Source: Cardiocondyla obscurior
Taxonomy: Eukaryota > Arthropoda > Insecta > Hymenoptera > Formicidae
Length of the DNA stretch: 64,000 bases
Assembly (NCBI RefSeq): GCF_019399895.1
Contig: NC_091872.1
Location: forward strand, 5,774,395 to 5,838,394
Direction: 5' to 3'
Made by a program: the position numbers and the translations under genes. Of this stretch, positions 23,840-37,600 are shown in pieces. The notes beneath the pieces were generated by a model, which saw only the letters and a program-made list of their open reading frames with translations, did not search any database and was not told where the DNA came from. Within the stretch, counting starts at the first letter, position 1. Every line of letters starts with the position of its first letter.

Positions 23840-24890
23840 TAATTCACCGAAATTTGAAAAAGCCGGATCGTCGCGGAAGCTGCGGGACTAAGGCTAAGTT
23901 TCCCTCTTGCATCAATGGCACGTACACAGAAAGGATAGGCGTGGCACCTTGCGTTGGATGTTCGCGCGTGTACCGGACGCGAAGGGATGAGCAAAAGGGT
24001 AGATACGTGCGTGCGGGATGCCGCGTGAGCGAGGGAAACGAAGACGAAAGCGGAGTTATTTCGCGAGATGAAACGGAACGAACGGTGCGCGCGCGAGAGA
24101 CGAGGACGATAAAATAATGAAGAAGCGAGAGAGAGACCAAGGGAGAGAGAAGAGATAGGAAGAAAAGCACCCTCCTCTCCCCTTCACGGGCGGGAAGGGT
24201 TGAACCTGCACGAGAATGAAATAGCAGATAGGAGGAAGCTGCGAGGAACATTCTTCCTTAACCCGCGAGGGTGAGCGAGAGAAGTGGAGAACGTGCGCCG
24301 TGAAGAGAGCGGAGGCTTTGCTGGTGCAAGGGAGAACACGAAAGAGGGAGCGAGAGTCAGATAGAACGGGATAGAAATGCAGGGCGCGAGACCGCGCGAC
24401 GCTTTCAGTCACCGCCCGATCCTCGGCGCGCACGGTTTCGGTGTGGGTGTTTCTCTTATCGCGGTGGCAAAATCGGCAATTTAAATAAAGGTCCTTTAAG
24501 GGATGAGAATCGTGTGATTGGCGTACCGAGCGAGCGCGTCAGGGATAGCAGAGTTGCACGAGCGTGCCAAGAAAAAAAAAAAAAAAGAATCCACTTGAAG
24601 GGCCGAGTGTTCGAGTTCATTACAATACTAAGAGCTGAAAGTAGTTCACGAGGGGTGGAATGAAAATTGCTGGCCGTGGCTAGATTTCGTTGCTGCGCGT
24701 AGACAGAAACGCGACCGTCCGAGTGAAGAACAAATCGGGAGCAATTGGAACGTATACGGATGCTTATTAATTTTGCCAGAGTTCTACGAGAATTCGCCGT
24801 CTCTCGATCGTTTCGATACACACTCCGATTAGTCGCGACGGCGTAAATTTGCCGGAGGTTTGCGTAGATCATGTAGTCGCGAGGCGGTGC
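23840..24890. promoter_or_regulatory. CpG-rich, purine-rich upstream block
   Basis: About one kilobase that is GC- and CpG-rich against the local background, with a GA-rich stretch at about 24118-24165. It lies directly upstream of a donor-terminated block at 24900-25113, so it reads as a promoter region on the + strand. GA-rich tracts are common in insect promoters. No unambiguous TATA box or initiator was fixed. Long frames on the - strand here are antisense products of the CpG-rich composition. Confidence 0.35.
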
Positions 24891-24899
24891 CTCGGCGAG

Positions 24900-25113
24900 G
24901 AACTGGATAAGGAGTCACGCGAGTGTGTTTCGGAGTTGAGTGGCACCGAAAGTAACTTTTCTCGCTCAGTGATTTCGAATTGTTTAAGGACCTTTAGTGC
25001 ATTCGTAGATGTATGATGTGAACGCACGAACAAATTAGCCTCGACTTGGCCCGCGGATTCGACGTAGCGAAATGAAGGACCTCGAGCATCACTTCCAGAT
25101 TAGGAGCGGTTAG
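24900..25113 (+). other. candidate non-coding first exon
   Basis: CpG-rich sequence closes at GCGGTTAG|GTGAGCG (donor at 25114) and is followed at once by a T-rich intron-like stretch. The transcription start is not defined; 24900 is approximate. A short ORF starts at ATG 25072-25074 and runs 13 codons (MKDLEHHFQIRSG) to a TAG that is the last codon before the donor, so if transcribed it would be an upstream ORF rather than a coding start. Confidence 0.3.
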
Positions 25114-27500
25114 GTGAGCGAAATTTTTTTTTTATTTCTTTTTTTTTATTCTACGTCAGCGAAATAATTTTTTTTAACCGGTGAAAATAATACGGAATAA
25201 TTTCAATAGGTCGTTGGTGCAATTTCGCATTGCAGTCATTCTCAGTTTTTAATTACATCGGTGAACATTCGTAAAATATGCGCACAGCTCGAAATTCATA
25301 TCTGCGTTTCGATGAAAATTTCTAATCAACTCAGAAATGATTTTTTTAATGAGCTATTATGACAATGGGACATTAACAATCTCAATTTTATAATTACTTA
25401 TTTGTACGACTTGGGATTTCGCTTCGTGTGTTTTTAACGGCAATTTTAATGCAGCCTGAAAAATGTACTGTACAAAACAGTTACTCAATTTTAAGGCAGC
25501 TTTTGCAAAAATAAATTATACTTCATAATTTATAATTAAAAATTTGATTTATATTTTTAAAATTAAATAGTACCTCTTGCAGACTTGTGCAATATTATAT
25601 TTGCATGATTAACAACGTAGAGCTCTACTACTTTCGTTTCCAGTCTCCATAATAGCATTTAATTAACCCTTTGAGCAGTGTATCTGTTCGGCTATTGTTA
25701 ATAACATTGTAATGATGGTTTATATTATTATATTAGTTACAACTATTGCTGTAATCGGAAATTAACGAAACAATAATACGGCAAATTCGATAAATAGCAA
25801 TCTTTTGCTGATCGGTGAGAACAAATTATATTTGGTTTTGGATTTTTCCTTGATTTTTTGATATTGCCAGCTGCAGAATAAATAGAGGAGCGAAAGAAGG
25901 GTCCTTAAAAGTAGCAATCGATCTACCGACTGACCAACCGACCGGCCGACCGACCGAAGGAGAAAATGCTATTTCGCTAATGGAAAGTCGGATCCACAAA
26001 TCGGCGGTACCGCGGCACTCGTGCACGCCTCTTTGTCTTTTGGGGCCCCGCGTACTCCGGTTTTTCAATTTAAAACGACTTCTGAGGAGAACGCGGGAGA
26101 AGCGGGACTGAGGGCGAGGTCGCGCGATCGATATCGAGCGGGCCAAATGGCACCGGTAAATTGGAATTGTTACCGATAACGACGTTGTCAGAGGCAGAAC
26201 CGTGGGTTCCGCGTGTCCTTAGAAATCATTCCGCGTAATTCAGGTATAACTTTTACCAAGTGCGGATCCGGTGACGAACGTGCGAGACGGTATCAAAATC
26301 AGTTTCCCAATCGCGCGGAATTCTGATAAGATTACTCCCGCGAACCTTGGAAAAAAAAGACATTGTCGAAAACCCAGAATATTATTTTCTAACAGGTCAT
26401 ATTTATTTTAAAGGGCTCGCTTCGATTAATATTGAATTTATTTCGATCTTATTTAAGATGTGAATTCCATGTCATTGCCGGGATGTTCGTCAAAAATTTC
26501 TGTTTCCGTCTTTAACATCGTCAAGCTGCCGCACGTTTCTCCGTTTCGTCATATCGTACGGTTGATTCACTGCACTGATCGCGCAGTTTCACTGTTACCG
26601 CAACCATAACGTCGCTTATTGCAAAAAGTAATGCCTCTGCAAGCGTATATATGTTCGAACACGTAGACATATGCGGAGAGATAAAGGAATTTTCATAAAA
26701 TTCAAAATTAACGCGCGATAAAGGCGCGTTATCTAAGATATAGGTACGCTCGATATGATAAAATATGTGTTAACGCGAGAACCGCGGAGAAGAGATTAAG
26801 CTTGCTAGAAAGCTATAACATTGATTCATCATATTTATGGATATTGTTATTATTATTAGGTAGTTTATTATATTTATCAAGCAAGTACGAACATTGCTTG
26901 AGAATGAAGAATTAAATTGCACATTTATTATTTCATCGCGTTGCGTAAGACGCCGGAGTTACTTTCGCGTTTGATTTGATATTTTAGTTAATACGAATAC
27001 CTGTAATAATTAACAAGAACACTTGCCGCGACAATATTTTACGCCGTGAGAAAATAAGCTTTTTAATGAAGTAGAATTGTTGGCGCCGAATGTTTGTGTG
27101 AATTATTGATACGTTCAAAAGTTCTCGCGAGAGTTATCTCTCGGGCGGTCGTTCGCGCAATGCCGCGCGTTCAATAACAAAGCGAACTGAATTATGTAAT
27201 TGTAGCGAGAAAAGTGTAAAGTCCGCGGAGTGTCATCGAAGAAAAGCTGCCGGGCTCGACACGCGAGTGAGAAAGGTAGCTGATCACTTCGCGTCTACTC
27301 TAATTTACTTTTTAATTAATTACCGGCGCAGTTAAGTGTCTCTGCATGCGATTCGGAAGCACTAGACGTACAAGATAATAACTGTGCGCGTTTTGTAAAA
27401 GCGTTACCCCGAGGATAGACAATACATTGCAAAATATTCCGCCGTGAAAAACGTCGAACGATCGTTTTCTTAATTATTTCACGCAACAATTCGAGCAATT
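25114..27500. other. intron-like non-coding DNA
   Basis: AT-rich after the donor at 25114, with a CpG-rich patch at 25900-26180 holding a degenerate ACCG repeat. I found no exon. Confidence 0.6.
25925..25960. repeat. degenerate (ACCG)n repeat
   Basis: Several tandem or near-tandem CCGAC/ACCG tetranucleotides. On the - strand this encodes an imperfect VGRP-type peptide within a 106-codon frame that I treat as chance. Confidence 0.7.
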
Positions 27501-30500
27501 TAATAAATAAAAATTAAAAACGCAGTTGGTTTGAGAGCTTTCTCTTCGTTACGATATCACGATGCCGTGACTGCCGACAGCGCGCGTTTGCACCACGACC
27601 GTGATATAAATCAGTCAAATCGCGGACTATTATTTTCCTAGCGCATCTCTCGCATGAATGACGTTGATCGCCAGACGCTTGACGATTTTTACCTGTGCTG
27701 TTGCGATAGTGCTCCGACGTAAAACGTGAAAGGTTGACACTTGTGATACAAAAGGCGGACGACTGTCCGTTGCCTCGACGGGAAATATATCGTTTAGATT
27801 TGAACGAATTATTTCCGGACACCATACTTAAGCTTTAATTCAAACAGCGCAAAAAATTACCATTCAATTCGTTAACAACGGCTTGAAATCTGTGCGACGA
27901 GTTAAATCCATTTACGTGCTTATCGTTAAATTTAAATAACTTGTATTAAAAAGAAAAAAGAAAAAGTAAAATCCTAACAAGATTTCTACTATCCGACGCC
28001 GACGGTAGACTGGAAGATTTGTCGAAAGACTATTGCGAATTCTGACCCATGTAATTACGGACGAAATCACATAAGCTCGGAGCTTTCGAACCACCACATT
28101 TATTGTGGCGCAGAATTGTTAGGTAAATATCGATGTAACGTAATTTCTCGTCGAGAAATTCGGGGGAGGAAATTGGTTTAGAACCGCACAATATTGGAAT
28201 GGTTTGCAGCTACGCGGGGCGTCCTCGAGAAAATAGGAGATCCTCCGCCCGTATTATCAGTGATAATTTGTAGCCTCGCGATTTATGCGTAAATCCATAC
28301 TCGGTCGATTATGAGTTACGGTACGGCGGCGTAAAACACTCGTGAGAATATAATTTTCGATCTAGTGCCCGTTGGAAGCTACGCACGTTAATTACCACGC
28401 TATAATTTTATCGCACGCGTCCTTGTAATATGCGGACGGTGCGCCTATTATTGTTCCATTAACGATGCGACGGCGATCGACCACACGCGACGAAATCGAT
28501 AGCTAATTTAGAGGTACTCATCGCTATGAGGCAGTCGAACGCTTATTAATTGCGTTTCATTCGTTATCACTACTTTTTCTCCCGCCGTGAGGTATCCTGA
28601 ATATTGCGATCGCCGAAAATTTACCCGCAGGAATTGTTCACTCTATAAAACGTTCGATTGCAATCAGCTAATAACGAAGCTTGTCTAACGAAAGCCGTAG
28701 TAGGGACTTAAAGATATTTCAAAGTTACGCGATTCAAGCCGAACGTTAATAATTACCGTAAAGAGAAGCGCTTTAAAGAAACAAGAAAAAAATATTTTTC
28801 CTTTTAAAAGTTTGTTAAAAAGTTTTTAGTTTCGTTATTGTTTCATTTATTAAGCGATATATATTATCCGCAGATTTCATTCGAGATGATTACAACGCGC
28901 AGCGATGTCGCGACGTATTCGTCAATTAATATTACATATATACGTATATAATAAATTATATTAAGAATCTAACGACTTTCAGTAAACACAAATTTAGGAT
29001 TACATTGATAGAATATTGATAGAGATATTACCGCTTTATACAGTTCGTGGTTACTATTAATTTTGCTAATGACGAAGATGGATTGCATATGAATTCCAAA
29101 TTGAAATCAGCGACATTTCAGAATTTAACTTCGGACCGAAGTTACCGTCGTCGAGAAGGAAAACGGGGCCCTTCCTTCCCTTCCCTCGCTGGCATAAACT
29201 ATAATTAGTTTATCAAGAACTGTTAGCTGTGCTCGCGCAATTCTCTCTATAAGTAAGCCGTGCAAAATACACGAGACTCGGCCTGGTCTTACTCATTCAA
29301 TGATCCGACACGAATTTCCTAATGCATTAATTTATTACGCGTTACATGATTCATATTGGAAAGTAGAACTTCAGCATTAACTAATTATATTTCTTGCGGA
29401 TAAATTTCCAGAGATTTCCCTCGCAAGTTCTTTAGCGCATTTAACTATTATATTTTTATAATTTAAAATCAAACAACTAACGAAAATTAAGATTTTACTT
29501 CAGGTGCATGTAAAATAGATTTAACACATTTAATTATTTTAAAATTATTTTACTGTTAAATTATTTAACAAATTATTTTAAACTCTTTTCTCTTTTTTTT
29601 TTCTTTTTTTTTTTCGTTTTTCTTTTCTTTATTTTTAGATCGTTTAGGTAACTGATTATTACAAAACTGACCCAAGTTATTACGTCGTCATCATATTAAC
29701 TACATAAATTCATAAACACTGTCGCATTCTTTTTTAATTATTCTCTGACACACCGTGCTAGTCGCGCTTGTTTTAAAAAAATTTTTTTAAGTAAATTAAA
29801 AGTTAAGACTGTTCGTTGTTTAATGATTTCCGCAGAGTGCGCTCCCGGGAGCATGTTCAGCTCGCGTACCTCGCTATACATTCTCATTACACGCTCATTC
29901 GAAACGTGTCTTTTCATGATAATCACGTCGAGCGAACATTTCGTTTAGGTCTCCGCTTCTTTTCCCATTCATTGCGGCCATTCAAAGATAATGGTTTACA
30001 TCGCGTTACAAAATTATTTAAACGTATCTTTCGCTGTTGAAAAACGAAGCAAGAATTTGTTTTACACAACCGAGAAAGTTAGCTGCAACGTAATCAGACC
30101 AAAACGCTGCGGGAAATGCAGTTGTCTGCGCCATACTCTAGACTCATCACTAGTATTTTTTTTTTTCATTTTCTTTCTTTTTTTCCTGTACTAAGAAATT
30201 ATATACCTCAGCTTTATGCAAAAATACATCGCGTATGATACACGAAGGAGAAAAAGGAATTAACTAACATGAAAAAATTAGTTTCTTCTTTAAGATACTG
30301 TGAAAAAGTCTCTTTAAAGTTTTTAACTCGAACAAAAATTTAATAAAGAGACAGAGCGAGGCAGAAACGAAAAGAATACAAGTAATAAGATACTTTAATA
30401 ATTAACTTAATAATCGCAGCGGTAATGAAATGTAATAGCGAGTAATGTAGTTATAAATTATATATAATATGAAACTAGTGAATGAAAGAGTGCTACTAAA

Positions 30501-33500
30501 AAATTGCTTCGTCGTTTGAGAGAATTTTTAATTTTCATCATGCCCGCTTGCGGTGACTCTTAGCGCTCCGCTACATCTTTCGCCGTTCTTTTTATCAAAA
30601 GTCACAAGACGATCGTTTTTGCCGCGAAACTCTCGCAAGGTGAATTTTTAAGATTCCGAAGCACGAGAGATGCGCAACGGGGAATATTTTGCGGCATACA
30701 CGTCTCGAGATCGGGCAACGGTACGACGCGATCGGCATGCCAAAATTCGCATGGATACAGAGATAGGCGAAGGAAAATGGAGCACCCTTTGCCGTCACAA
30801 AGGTGTAACGGATCGTCGTGGTTACGGCGGTAAAAAGAGTAATACACTGTGCACAGAATGACCCCGGGTTCGTGTTTCAAATCCGAGTCGTTGTGGATAT
30901 TTGTCACGAAACAAGGGATTCATGACGCAACAGTAGGTGCCTGTCGTTCGTGAGATTCTGCAGCAACCGCCGACATTATCATATTCAAACAGAGATACCT
31001 TTCCTTCCCGAAATTCGTGCGGCAACGCCGGCACTACAAACTTGACTTAAAAACCGGACTGATTTCCCAAAGTAACTTAAGCCAATTGACAAATCCCGGC
31101 TAGTGCTCTCGGTATAAATTTTACATTAGTTAGTCGCCTAGCGGTAATTATTCGGTAATTGTTATTTATCTTAGAAAGTGCAGACTTTTCTCCAAAATTA
31201 AGATAAAGCTCTAAATGGGTGAAGCGTAATTTTGCGGTCGGGCTCGCCTCGCGAGCTTATTTTTCGTGTCCTCGCCAACGATATCCCGAATTACTTTTCG
31301 AGTCTGCTCACCACACGGTGCTCGGTATATGTCCGCGCATGTGGCGACTTAAGACGTCGCTCAGTTTGCAATTTTCGTCGCTGTGCTTTTATTGCGCGGT
31401 CACTGCACCCCGAAGTACTGTAGAATTGCTGAACCAACTAACGAAACTTTGCTCCTTAAGGACTTTTGAGGACTTTTCTTTCATCGACGGCCTCTTTTGC
31501 TCACAAGTCAAGAGAGGCCGCCGTCTTCTTCAAACTCGCCTGTTATTTTAATTATATGTTTGTTCATTTATGGAAGAACGTTGCACCTTTTACAATATCT
31601 TTGCTAAACTCTTTTAATTGCTCGAACAAAGTGCCCCGGAACCGAGCAAAGTGTCAGTATATATTTTCTTAAATTATACATTTATTGAATTTTAAAAATG
31701 CAAATTTTTTTAATGAACTTTAAATTCTGCGATTTGTAGGAAATATAACATTTTCGGTGAAATTTCGTCGATCGTTGCAAAAGACCAGTAATATTCTCGC
31801 CACGTTCACGTTTTAAAATCCACTGCGGAAAGTTTCAGATCTAGTTCGGCTATTCGTATTCGTCGGCGAAAACGTTTCTCGCGCGGTGTTAATTGATACT
31901 AAAAGTTACACACTTTGTGCGAGCCTCATACGTTACCGTGAGAAAAGTTACTTATCTGTAAAAAGCATTTTCTTTCGCGCTCGGTTGTAAAACCCGCATG
32001 TAAGAAGTAATTTAAAATGTTACGTCGGCACTTCTAATAAAAAATGTCTTCAGATTTCAGATTTATTTGTTCGCTACTGATTTATTAGTTTACCAAATTA
32101 TCAAATTTCTCGCAAAAGTAATAATAAATTGTTGCGTAGCTACGGCTTTTATCTAAAATAAATTTTGCGGCAAAAAGAAGAAAAAAAAGTTTTTCTATTG
32201 TGATATACACGCGAATTAAAAATGAGACGTAAAATATACGCCTAATAAAATAGTGATATATAAAAAAAAACGAATAAAACTTTGATATACGCAGTTGTAC
32301 GGTGCATATTATGAATTAATTAATATAGATTAGTTTACTTATAGAAATGTAAAATAAAAGAAGATAAAATACCTCGATATAATACTAAATACTTTTGGAC
32401 AATCATTGATTTCTTCAAAGCAGAAAAATTTACACCGTTACCTTATACAATATACTTTAAACGTATAAAATATTTGCGTATTTCATATTGCATGGTGTTT
32501 GTTATTTCAACTCGCGCAATTTACAAACATACACACAAATCGATATTGCTTCTTCCATAATGCAATACAATGCAATAACGACCCAAATATTGGTTGACCA
32601 AGGTGTTATAAATATATATAAATTTTTAATATTTACGTGATACGTTATTTTAAGCAAGAGCTTTAACGATGTGCTTTTGGGCTTGAAAATACACACAGAA
32701 TCTAAATTTTAGTCTCTGTTTTACTATATATATAATTTCCAGATAAAAGCCAGTAGTGAAACATTTCATAGTTCATCTCTAATATAGTTTTAAGTTTTAA
32801 GAATAACTTTAGACAATGGATGTAGGAGACGTTTCTCCAATATTACAAATCTTGGCAATCAGATAATTCAAAATTCTACCTTTCTCTCTCTCTTCTCTTC
32901 TCTTTCTCTTACTTTCTCAGTTCTTATACTGCTCATTTAATATTTACAGTATTTGCAATTCGATTTCACATTATCGCTCGACGGTACCTTTATTACATCG
33001 ACATTATCGGAGCCAGCCACTAACTGCAGTCATCGGTAGTTAGAGTCGAACCTCAAACTCCATTAGCCAGTCTAATAATGTCCCCGCAGAGGGAAGCGTT
33101 TTTGTTCGCGCCGCCAAATGACTAAATCGTCATTGTGGATTATATAGATGGTTGCCTGTGCAATTTTCCGAGAATAATACGACGTCAAATTTCGCGTTCC
33201 GCAAATCGAATGCAAATATTGATCGTCGCGCGGATTTCGATTAGACGGGGCTTTCACTTTGGCATCTCGCATTTCGCGTTATCCAACCAATTCCCCTCCC
33301 TCCCCGGTCCGCGTCCGCGTTAACAAAAGGAATTCCGCCTCGCGGCGTCTTTCGTCTCTGCAAGTTGTCGCGCGTTAATATCTTGCGGCAAGAACTTAGT
33401 TTTCATTTCCCGTCGGGGGCCGGGGAACGACGATGCCAGACATAACACACGAGTACCGCCGTATTTCCGTCTTAAACTTGATTCGGATTATCCGACACCC

Positions 33501-35150
33501 GCTGCCCGTTGTAAACGCGGATTCTGCCAATTTACGAGCGCACGCGCGGTCGTTATCGAAAAAAGACGGACGTAAGATTCGATAAACAAGTAGATATACG
33601 TCACTCGGTTAGTCGAGAAGAGGAGAGTAAAACACTCTGTGCTACATTTAATTTTATTTAAATATAAAGTTCTCATTTTTTGTTTTTTTTTTGTTTAAAG
33701 AATAAGGTTGAAACTGAACGGATTACATCGAATTACGGTATTAAATTCAGCGTCGTTTAATCGAAAATTACGTATCAATAAATTTGAATTTTTAATAAGA
33801 CAGATTTTACTTTGAGTCAGTCGGATTAACCGAGATGAATTCAATGTGCATTGCACCGAATGGGAGTGACGGATTCGAGGGATTGATTTTTTAACGGGCT
33901 GCGCGATTTAACGTGATTTTACGTTCGAGTTGGTTGCGCCGGGACGCGGTTATGTATATTTACGCGACCAGACATTAAGCATTTTGTACGGTTCGCTTGG
34001 GGTAAGAACGGACGGGTCGACCCCGGTGCTCGTATAAATTCTTCTATCTAGGAAATTGCCGTTTTTCTCCCGTCCCACCTTCGTCTTCCTGTCGTCCGTC
34101 GAACTCAGATATGCTAATAGTTCGCCACCTACTTTCATCGCCGTTAAAAATAAATTTTATTCGCGATCTGTGCTACGCGGCGTTATGAATTAAAGGCGGG
34201 GAATACGCGTCCAGGATCGACGTACGTCTCAATCCCACCGCAATATCTCTATAAACCGCCAAGATCTACCGCGAATTCGCCGCTACGTTTTCTTCATGGC
34301 GTTACCGTAAGCTGATTTGCAACTTCGCGGCAAACCCGTCGAGCTTAGGAACCCGCGGTTATGCAGCCCCGATTCCGGGCCACCAACTTCTCGCGGGGCG
34401 GTATAATGTCACGGCGATAAGACTAATGTAAGTTAGGTCACGTACCGTCGTAGCACATTGAGATATCTCGATGAGTATCCCTACTTGTATTCACATCCTG
34501 TGTACGTAGATTACCCGGGTATCTACGGGTAGGTGCACCTCTAACCGGAGTAATTTTCAACCGGCGCCGACGTGAAGTACACACGAGCGACGGTCGTGAA
34601 CAGAAAGGTATCGCGAGAGATGGCGATTTAAAAGACAGCACCGCGATTAACGACTTTTTTCCCCCCATCGGGATCTCGCTCAAAACCGGAGTCGAGCAAT
34701 AGAATTTATTTCTTCGACGCGAAGGGAGTTTCAGTTTAATTGCTCACACGCGTTACTTGTTGCAACGACGTTATTTTCTCCGTCGAGTTAATTGCTAATT
34801 AAATTGCGCGCACATTGGGTCCCGTTTACGTGGCCCTCGATTCGTTATATGTGATCGAGCGAATATTGCGGTTTGTTCTTTCATTTAACTAATTTCCAAT
34901 TGCCACGATTAAGTGTCTCGCGGGTTCATTTAAAACGTTTCGAGGGTTACATAAACAATGGAAGTTATACAATGCAATTTATGAAAATACAAAATTAATG
35001 CAGGATATATTACTTTCATAATTAATTTTTATTACTTAAAGTTGTTAGTTTAAGTGAATTTCTCTCATAAAATTATATTAGTACTAGAAGAAACCATGTG
35101 CGCGTAATTTTTTAAGAGACTCCAAACTACGAAAAAAAATCATGCGACTT
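27500..35150. other. gene-poor intron or intergenic DNA
   Basis: Long stretch of AT-rich DNA with CpG-rich patches at 28200-28520, 30590-30900, 31230-31420, 33240-33560 and 33940-34690. A CACAG|GTAAAA donor-like site on the - strand near 27693 and a GTGTG|GTGAGC site near 31308 lack acceptor partners. T-rich tracts lie at 29588-29637 and 30159-30185. No gene was recognised. Confidence 0.55.
32881..32920. repeat. CT-rich pyrimidine tract
   Basis: Forty bases of alternating CT and TTCTCTT units. Confidence 0.85.
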
Positions 35151-35152
35151 AC

Positions 35153-35202
35153 CAATTTGCATGAGTTGCAGCGGAGTTGCCGGAGTAGAGTACTGCCAGT
35201 GA
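35153..35202 (-). CDS. candidate 50-nt internal exon, family unknown
   Basis: The best - strand exon candidate. The acceptor TTTTATGTTACAG and the donor ATTG|GTAAGTCGC enclose 50 nt. The exon is GC-richer than its AT-rich flanks, as expected of a coding exon. All three frames are open; one reads HWQYSTPATPLQLMQI, another LAVLYSGNSAATHAN, and I cannot decide between them from sequence alone. Fifty nucleotides is not a multiple of three, so skipping would shift the frame. I did not recognise the family. The flanking exons must lie far away, which suggests a gene with very large introns. Confidence 0.4.
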
Positions 35203-37600
35203 CTGTAACATAAAATAAAACATATTAATGTAGACATGTTAATATTTAAATTAATGTAAAAGTAAAACTATATTTTTATAAAGATTTTCTAAAAAAAAAA
35301 TCGATTCTCAGCTAATTTAGGCGTCACACTAATTTTTTATTGATAGGATATATAAAGTTTTCGGAGATACGCGACGCAGGGAGTACACATTTCTATGTAA
35401 GACGAAGATATACTCGACGAAGAGAATAAACGACGGGCATTTCCATGAAAAATCAATTCGCGATGCATTTCCATCGTATATTACCGATTTACGTTGAGGT
35501 GCTTGAAAAGTTTCCTTATAGCCGCCTAAATCTTTTTTCACGCGGATTGATTTGCTGCCTCATCTCGCGAGATACTTTCACGAAGGCGTATTTAAAAGTT
35601 TTCAAATAAAACGCTTCGCGAATGGTGATGTCTTTGAGTTCGCGAGCGAATGCAATTCTGCTGTTGCGCACCGTCCCGTTTGTGAGTTCTCGAATGCAGT
35701 TTACTGTGCGCGTAAACGTAAAAACAATAAGGACAGTTTTATACAGATGTTTTTTTTTTTTTCATTAATCGAATATTTTATTGTAAATTTTTTGTTAGAT
35801 TCAGCGGAAAATGGGGAGGTAATTGTTTGCGCAACTTATAAGACAGCAGTTTGTCAATTGCAACCGATGCCGGCTTGCGCTGGTCCGATTTCGTTTCGCG
35901 AGAATATCGACGTTCTCGGAGTACGGCTTTTATGTTTCGATAGACACGTTCGCTATCGGAGCGTCGTGATCCCGCTGAGGTTTGCAAGTTGTTCTGGTGT
36001 TACCGGCTGCGATCGAAAGTTACGGGACTACCCGTCGATCGAGGACACGGCGGCTTAATTGGCAAGTTGCCTCCGGCCCGTACCTGATGAAAGAGTTGGT
36101 GATGTCTTCACCGTGCTTCGGTCGAAGCGGTAATCGGGTTGAAAAAGATTGCCTACTGTTTTGGAGCACTCAACTTTTAATTGCGCGGTACTTCTAATTG
36201 AATTGACTTGGATCGCTTCCAAAATGAGTACTAGATATAGTCCTGATGAGACAATTGCAATCGTATAAAGATAGTCTTTATGTGGCGGCCGCGGAACGTT
36301 TTAATAGACCGCTTTCCGATTAGTTTGAAATTTATTTTTCTTATTAATGCAGCCAATCAAACATTTTCACGGTCAGTGAAATAGCACCGAACGAGCACAG
36401 CGACCGCATACATTCCTCAGTGTTGCGTTGTCGGTGTGTTATTTTTGTAGTCATTGATTTGTTTATGAACGTTCGAGTTCGCTGATCGTTTGGTACTCGC
36501 TCGATGTTCGTTCGCTAAGTGTACTCCACTTTTAGATACATTTGCGAATTCGAGAGTAACGCGCAATTTTCTTTTCACACGGTCGACGCGTCGTTCGTAA
36601 TTATCTCAATTAACGTAGCGTTGCGTCATTTGTCATTTAGGTATTAATAACATTTCATTTCGAAGACTCGCGTGGAACGTTAAAGGTAATTTTTGTATCG
36701 TCAAAGAGAATTTTTTTTTTCAAATATTTGAATATTTTCACGTGTATTTGGGGGACAACTCGGAAATGAAATGGTTGGAAAATTTCGCGACTGCGGCGTT
36801 AATATCTTTCACTTTTGCGAGCAGGAATGAAGGAAATAGTGAAAATATCGGTGCCGTAGCAATCGCGATTTTTCGCTGTCCCGTTTACCACGAGTTATTG
36901 CTTCCGATAGCGCATCGTCATTGAGGCTCATATTTTTCGCGTTCACGGATGCGCGATTAAAGCCCGAGAAAGCAGACAATGAGCAAGATTTCGGGGTTCT
37001 ATGTGCCGGCCAGCCGGTTGCGAGGGCCTTGCATAACTTGTACGACGTTAACGTATGGCGGCATAAAGGCGCTTGGACAAACTCCAAAGTCACTGTATAG
37101 CCTCGATGCTGATCAATGATCGTTGAAATAATGTAGCACGCAGTCACGCGTTTTATTGTTTGCATAAGGAGATATTTATCGTCCGAATAACTACCGAATA
37201 GAACGGGGAGTAAAGTAGCAGTCGGCTAAAATATCGACAACAAATTGAGAACGATGCTTGCAGAATTTTTGCAAACGTTTTTATCAAAGAAAAAATTTAT
37301 TTCTCTATAATTATCAGTCACATACCTAATCATTAAAAGTCTGTCCTTTATCCCTTTTCATTCATCATAATCGTTAACGCTGAAGAGCTTTGTGTTTCAT
37401 CAATGATACCGAGAGGACTTATTTTTATGAAATTATCAATTAAGGCTTCTTAGACTTTTTAGACTTCCTATTGTTGTGCATTATAAAGACGACAATGGAA
37501 AGACTCGAGAACTTATACGGTCGCCAGTTAAGAAAAGATAACGGCGACTATTAAAAAGTTAACAAATAACAACCTGCCTTAATATTACCTCCATTTTTTT
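35203..37600. other. non-coding DNA
   Basis: Contains the longest open frame of the window (35552-36058, + strand, 168 codons), but that frame starts at TTG, has no ATG until well inside, and reads through a T run as poly-F. I do not regard it as a gene. The rest is mixed sequence without features. Confidence 0.6.

Noticed and set aside
24056..24872. Long - strand frames opposite the CpG-rich block
   Set aside because: They are antisense products of CpG- and purine-rich sequence, with S/R/L-rich low-complexity translations.
30856..30890. GGGTTCGTGTTTCAAATCCGAG, resembling a tRNA T-arm
   Set aside because: The T-stem does not pair and there is no A-box.
33040..33062. GAGTCGAACCTC, resembling a - strand tRNA T-arm
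   Set aside because: No cloverleaf can be built around it.
35552..36058. Longest open frame, 168 codons
   Set aside because: It starts at TTG, has no ATG until well inside, reads through a T run, and has no recognisable domain.
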